Assembly: GCA_965215995.1 (NCBI GenBank)
Contig: OZ244128.1
Span: forward strand, 2,914,001-2,978,000
Direction of reading: 5' to 3'
DNA: 64,000 nt
Source of the DNA: SZUA-309 sp965215995
GTDB lineage: Bacteria > Pseudomonadota > Gammaproteobacteria > Pseudomonadales > Azotimanducaceae
The notes beneath the pieces are model-generated. The model ran no database searches. It worked only from the letters and a program-made list of their open reading frames with translations, and was not told the origin of the DNA. Position numbers and translations under genes: made by a program. Position 1 is the first letter of the stretch. Each line of letters starts with the position of its first letter. Positions 60,184-64,000 of this stretch are shown here, one piece after another.

Positions 60184-61795
60184 TGCTTGCTGCTCCCGTT
60201 GAATCTTCCTGCACGTTTTCGCCTAAAGCACGGGCCCGTTCAAGCCTGTTTGCTTCGTCCTTCGGCAGGTGCCGCCAGGCGAGGGTGAGAAAAAGGAGGG
60301 TCAACGCGAAGATGCCCATGGCAGCGGCGATGGCGGTTTGCAGCGCCGCTGCCTCGTCCATGCCGGAGGCTCGGAAGCCGTCGGAGAGCTGACCCATGAA
60401 ATACGGCCCGAGCGCCAGACCGATGAAGGTGTTCACGAGGATGTAGTAAGCGCCTGCCACCGCCCGCATGCGCGGCATCACCAGGTCTGCCGCTGTGCTC
60501 GGCGGGATGCCCGGCCAGGCAGCGCTGAACAGGTGGTGCGCCAAGTTCATGGCAAAGGCGAGCAGGAGGCTCTCGGTGTAGATCATGACGAGCACCAGCG
60601 GGATGGTGCCGAACACGGCCAGATAGCCGATCACCAGGCGACCTGCCGGGTGCCGGTGCTTCATGACATCGCCCAGCCAGCCGCCCAGGGTGACCCCGAG
60701 CCAGCCGCCAATGGCGCTGCCGAGGCCGATGTACATGCCAACCTCGGTAGCGCTGGTGTCGTGCAAACGCAGCAGCAGCGGGGCGGTCCAGAAGCCGACG
60801 CCATAGGTGACGAAGGAGATGGTCGGGAAGGCCAGCATGGTGTAGATCATCGCCTTGGACTTGAAGATCATGGCGAACGTGGCTGGATCCCGGGCGGCCA
60901 GCGATTGAGCCCAGGAGAACACCACATAAATGCCGATACCGATCGCAACCCACTGGGGCACGTTGTCGGTCAGGTAGATGAGCCCGACCGAGGCAGCCGC
61001 GATGATGACTGCCGCTGCGGCGTTCCGACTGAGCGAGGCGCCCGCCTGCTTGAGACCCGGCAGGTTGAACAGTGGCAACACGGCCATCAACTCCGTGCTG
61101 AGCACTTTCCAGGGCGCCGGGTGGTCTTCGGTAACGAGCCCCTCACTGATGCCGCGTTTTGGCTCGCGTAAGGTTCTCACCCACACCGCCATCAGGATGC
61201 CGGGGATGCCGACCGCCATGAAGGCCACATGCCAGCCTTTCAATCCGAAAGGTGCTTCACTGGCCACCGGGTAGGCGCTGCCCCAGGTGTCCAGAATCAG
61301 ACCGCCCAGGAACAGGCCGATGCCGCCGCCGATATAGACGCCGGAAGAGTAGATGCCGATCACCGTGGCCCGCAGCCGGGTCGGGTAGTAGTCGGCGAGC
61401 ATGGAATAGGCAGCGGGGGAGGCGCTGGCTTCGCCGATACCCACCCCGATCCGGAATGCGGCCAGCACGGGGAAGGATCGGGCAAGCCCGGATAGGGCCG
61501 TCATTGCGCTCCAGAACATGAGACCCAGCGAGATCAGGCTGCGACGCACCCAGACATCGGCGAACCGTGCCAGGGGAATACCGAAAACCGCGTAGAAGAC
61601 GGCGAACACGGTGCCGTAGAGAAAGCCCATCTGCGCATCTGTGATGCCGAGGTCGGCTTTGATGTCCTCCGCCAGAATGGAGAGGATATTTCGATCGATG
61701 AAGTTGAAGACGTAGACGATGACCAGAACTGCAAGCACATAGTGTGCGTACCAGCCGCCCAACCGATTGTTCTTCTGTTCGCTCTGCTCGCTCAT
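60176..61795 (-). CDS. MFS transporter, spinster type
   Basis: 539 aa from the ATG at 61795 with GGGGAGAGG upstream. Twelve helices; motif A-like loop GIPLARFADVWVRRSLISLG, and the family-typical NFIDRNILSILAEDIKADLG at TM1 and IGVGIGEASASPAAYSMLAD at TM4-5. First gene of a unit with the SDR and NTF2-like genes, so it may take up the substrate of that pathway. Confidence 0.87.
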   Translation of the reverse strand: MSEQSEQKNNRLGGWYAHYVLAVLVIVYVFNFIDRNILSILAEDIKADLGITDAQMGFLYGTVFAVFYAVFGIPLARFADVWVRRSLISLGLMFWSAMTALSGLARSFPVLAAFRIGVGIGEASASPAAYSMLADYYPTRLRATVIGIYSSGVYIGGGIGLFLGGLILDTWGSAYPVASEAPFGLKGWHVAFMAVGIPGILMAVWVRTLREPKRGISEGLVTEDHPAPWKVLSTELMAVLPLFNLPGLKQAGASLSRNAAAAVIIAAASVGLIYLTDNVPQWVAIGIGIYVVFSWAQSLAARDPATFAMIFKSKAMIYTMLAFPTISFVTYGVGFWTAPLLLRLHDTSATEVGMYIGLGSAIGGWLGVTLGGWLGDVMKHRHPAGRLVIGYLAVFGTIPLVLVMIYTESLLLAFAMNLAHHLFSAAWPGIPPSTAADLVMPRMRAVAGAYYILVNTFIGLALGPYFMGQLSDGFRASGMDEAAALQTAIAAAMGIFALTLLFLTLAWRHLPKDEANRLERARALGENVQEDSTGAASNG

Positions 61796-61920
61796 TCCTC
61801 TCCCCACCAAGCGCGCCCCGGTGATAGCAGAGATTCACGGCCGGCGCAAAGCCGATACGAATCGTGCGGCTGCGTGCAAATCGGCCGGGGCGTAAGATTC
61901 GGCTAGGAGCGGAGGTGCCT

Positions 61921-62523
61921 ATGAACACAAAGCGGGCCAGCGTCGGCGTGGCGGAACATGGCAATTCGGCGGAGCTCGTGACCCTGACGAGCGACGGCTC
62001 GCTGCTCGATCGGCGCCGTATAGATCTGACCGAAGGTCTGCCCACCCAACCCTATCACCATGAAGGAGCCTGGGCCGTGGGCCGTTACCGGGACAGTCCC
62101 TGGTCTCGGGATGTGACTATGGAGGAAGCGATTGAGCTGGTGCAGCAGGTCGAAGCGGCGGCAGCGGAAGGCGCACGTGCCTGTCTGAAGCGCCTGGCCG
62201 AGGAAGTCACCGTGCCGATCGAACAAATCGCGATCCGGGTTTGCCCTGAACTACCGGCGACGATCGAGGAACGAATCCGCGACAACAGAGCGCAGACCAT
62301 GGCGGACTCTGTGATGTACCGGCAGGCTTTGGCAGCGACTGCCGGTGAACTTGGCTGGTCAGTGGCCTGGTACGAAAAGAAGAAGGTTTTCGAAGAGGCT
62401 CAGGCGGTTCTCGGCGGACAGGATATCGATGCGGTGCTGAAAGCCATGGGCAAGGCGGTCGGGCCGCCCTGGCAGGCCCGTCACAAACTAGCAGCCGCCG
62501 CCGCTCTGGCTGCTGCTGGCTGA
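61921..62523 (+). CDS. Hypothetical protein, 200 aa
   Basis: From the ATG at 61921, which has GGAGCGGAGG upstream; a start at 61864 adds 19 unrelated residues. Soluble, with RASVGVAEHGNSAELVTLTS, LPTQPYHHEGAWAVGRYRDS and a helical second half (EEAIELVQQVEAAAAEGARA, YEKKKVFEEAQAVLG). No family recognised. Divergent from the MFS gene. Confidence 0.65.
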   Translation: MNTKRASVGVAEHGNSAELVTLTSDGSLLDRRRIDLTEGLPTQPYHHEGAWAVGRYRDSPWSRDVTMEEAIELVQQVEAAAAEGARACLKRLAEEVTVPIEQIAIRVCPELPATIEERIRDNRAQTMADSVMYRQALAATAGELGWSVAWYEKKKVFEEAQAVLGGQDIDAVLKAMGKAVGPPWQARHKLAAAAALAAAG

Positions 62524-62536
62524 ATTCGTCGATCGA

Positions 62537-64000
62537 TCAGGGCGTGTACCAGATTGCCGAGGTGTAGGCCCGCTCCTGAATGGCAGGTTCCGCCTCCGGG
62601 TGCGGCGGTAGGCCGTAGCGGACTGAGTCATAGGTACTCCAGCGTGGCGTCGGGATCTCGATCACTCTGGCGTAGTAGAAGGCTCTCTGCTCTGGATCGA
62701 ACTCGGGATCTTCCCAGACGGTGATCAGTTCGGCTGCACCGATGGTGTTGTAGTAGACGGCTTTTTCCACATCCACGGTGTTGCCCACCGCAGGCAACTT
62801 GCCGTCAGCATCAGGTGATCGGTCGTCGCTCCAGACCACGTCATAGACTTTTTCGTGGGTTTTTCCGCTACCGTCGATCCAGCCCTTCACGATTTGTATG
62901 CGGTCAAGGTTGGCACCGATGGGATCGCGAAGCGCATAGACGAGAAAGCTGGGCGTGGCGCCGTCGGGGCGCTTGCGCAGGTCTCCACCCATGGGCACGC
63001 CTTTATCGTAGCCGGCGAATGCCGGGCTGCGGCTCGCCGCGTCATCGTCTGTGAAATTCCAGCCGCCGAAGAAGCGCACGGTAACCCGCGAGCCGGTGGT
63101 GGCATAGACCTCCTTTCGTTCCATGGCATCGAAGATGGCTTCCCGGGTGTTCTCCCGTGCCCAGACCGCTGCCAGGCCGGAGGCCACCTGCTCCCAGCCG
63201 ATCACGCAGGTACCTTCGAAGCAGCCAACCGGATGGTCCAGGCGCTCCGGGCTCGGCTCGGTGCCGGAGTGCTTGCCGAAGAAGTTGTCTTCCTGGGCTG
63301 TGGCGAGCGCCGTATGGCTGTCCGTGGATCCCACGACGCCGAACTTGTACGGGTTTACTCCCAGCTTCTTCTCGAGGAGCAGGCCGTTTTTCAATGCCTC
63401 CCTGGCATATTCCCCGGCGAACATGCTGTCCTTTTTCAGGGCGGAGAGAGACAGATTGCCTTTGTCCCACTGCTCGTAGTCGGCGAACTCGTCATTGGGG
63501 GAGAGGAAGGGGTGGGTCTCACCGTCACCCTTAATCTGGGTGATCTCGTAGAGCGGCTCCCACCTGGCGCGGGTGGCTGCATATTCCCGATCCACCCGCT
63601 TGCCCTGGTAGCTTTCGGTGACCGGAAACATGATGCCGTTGGAAAGGTTGCCGTTGTGGGCCAGCGCCAGCACGTCACCGCCGGTCTTGTCCTCGTAGTT
63701 CGCCATCCACTTCCAGAGATCGCGTGGATCCGGGCTGCCGTAAGGCTCGGTCATAGTGAAAGGTTCAACCTGTCGGGCCGACTCTTCACCATCGCGGAAG
63801 ATCACCACACGATGCATGTTGTTGCCGGCGACCAGTGACGTCCATTCGTAACCGATGAAGGCAGTGAAATTACCAGGGTCGTTGGCGTTGTCCGCCGAGG
63901 CCATGATCCGATCCCAGGTGTCCGTATAGGCTCTGGTACCGGGCAGGATCTGCAGCTCAGGGTCCAGTTCGTTCGCCGAGAACTTCTCTATGATGTAGAG
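62537..64000 (-). CDS. DUF3604 family protein (partial, N-terminus beyond the window)
   Basis: The frame is open from position 64000 to the stop at 62537, 487 codons, and continues off the window. It has the typical DUF3604 pattern: NFTAFIGYEWTSLVAGNNMH, RVVIFRDGEES, then GVVGSTDSHTALATAQEDNF and a C-terminal SAIWYTP. Full-length members are about 650 aa, so 150 or more residues are missing. The metal-binding His/Asp residues suggest a phosphoesterase-like fold; function unknown. Confidence 0.86.
   Translation of the reverse strand, partial: LYIIEKFSANELDPELQILPGTRAYTDTWDRIMASADNANDPGNFTAFIGYEWTSLVAGNNMHRVVIFRDGEESARQVEPFTMTEPYGSPDPRDLWKWMANYEDKTGGDVLALAHNGNLSNGIMFPVTESYQGKRVDREYAATRARWEPLYEITQIKGDGETHPFLSPNDEFADYEQWDKGNLSLSALKKDSMFAGEYAREALKNGLLLEKKLGVNPYKFGVVGSTDSHTALATAQEDNFFGKHSGTEPSPERLDHPVGCFEGTCVIGWEQVASGLAAVWARENTREAIFDAMERKEVYATTGSRVTVRFFGGWNFTDDDAASRSPAFAGYDKGVPMGGDLRKRPDGATPSFLVYALRDPIGANLDRIQIVKGWIDGSGKTHEKVYDVVWSDDRSPDADGKLPAVGNTVDVEKAVYYNTIGAAELITVWEDPEFDPEQRAFYYARVIEIPTPRWSTYDSVRYGLPPHPEAEPAIQERAYTSAIWYTP

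Overview
The window is GC-rich (about 60% by impression), densely coded and bacterial. The run pckA-hslO-hslR-yrfG-nudE-cysQ (12418-17699), together with gshA, dsbB, acpH and a yheS-type ABC-F gene, matches gammaproteobacterial chromosomes. The many lipid or xenobiotic enzymes (luciferase-like monooxygenase, phytanoyl-CoA dioxygenase-like, P450, acyl-CoA dehydrogenase-like, GMC oxidoreductase, SDR, DUF3604) suggest a free-living, probably aquatic, gammaproteobacterium. No rRNA, tRNA, CRISPR array, transposase or prophage was seen.

Layout. 65-4695: TetR regulator divergent from a luciferase-like monooxygenase, then an ECF sigma / anti-sigma / PDZ operon. 4676-12322, minus strand: ABC-F, SPFH, orphan ParA, DsbB, quinone reductase, AcpH, GshA. 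12418-17699: pckA and heat-shock/nucleotide-hygiene genes. 17700-18461: a 760-base gene-poor stretch with two long inverted repeats, a LexA-type box and a structured-RNA candidate. 18462-26051: small membrane protein, STAS-like protein, oxidative enzymes with an MFS transporter, cysK. 26153-29880, minus: ECF sigma, zinc-finger anti-sigma, an extremely acidic exported protein and a TPR/beta-barrel outer-membrane protein. 30084-32638: MBL hydrolase and a third ECF sigma operon. 32824-36467: two gamma-glutamyltransferases. 36489-43321, minus: a tightly packed ten-reading-frame envelope operon. 43458-48672: methyltransferase, a palindromic element, membrane protein plus XRE regulator, and a minimal TTQ amine dehydrogenase set. 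48767-64000: outer-membrane, lipoprotein and dehydrogenase genes, ending in a DUF3604 gene cut by the window edge.

The best candidate for an undescribed system is the envelope operon. It pairs a MotA/TolQ/ExbB-like channel subunit with a TonB/MotB-like partner whose transmembrane helix starts with an Asp. Around them are an outer-membrane lipoprotein, exported helical and FlgO-like proteins, a SPOR-like protein, a lytic transglycosylase and two YcfJ-related proteins. I infer an energised, cell-wall-interacting complex of unknown purpose.

A second signal is not a gene. At six gene 3' ends, short tandem repeats of 11-26 bp begin at or straddle the stop codon (2092, 23169, 26127, 27773, 44062, 55444). 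In the two largest arrays each unit folds as a hairpin, and in one array alternate units carry compensatory base changes.
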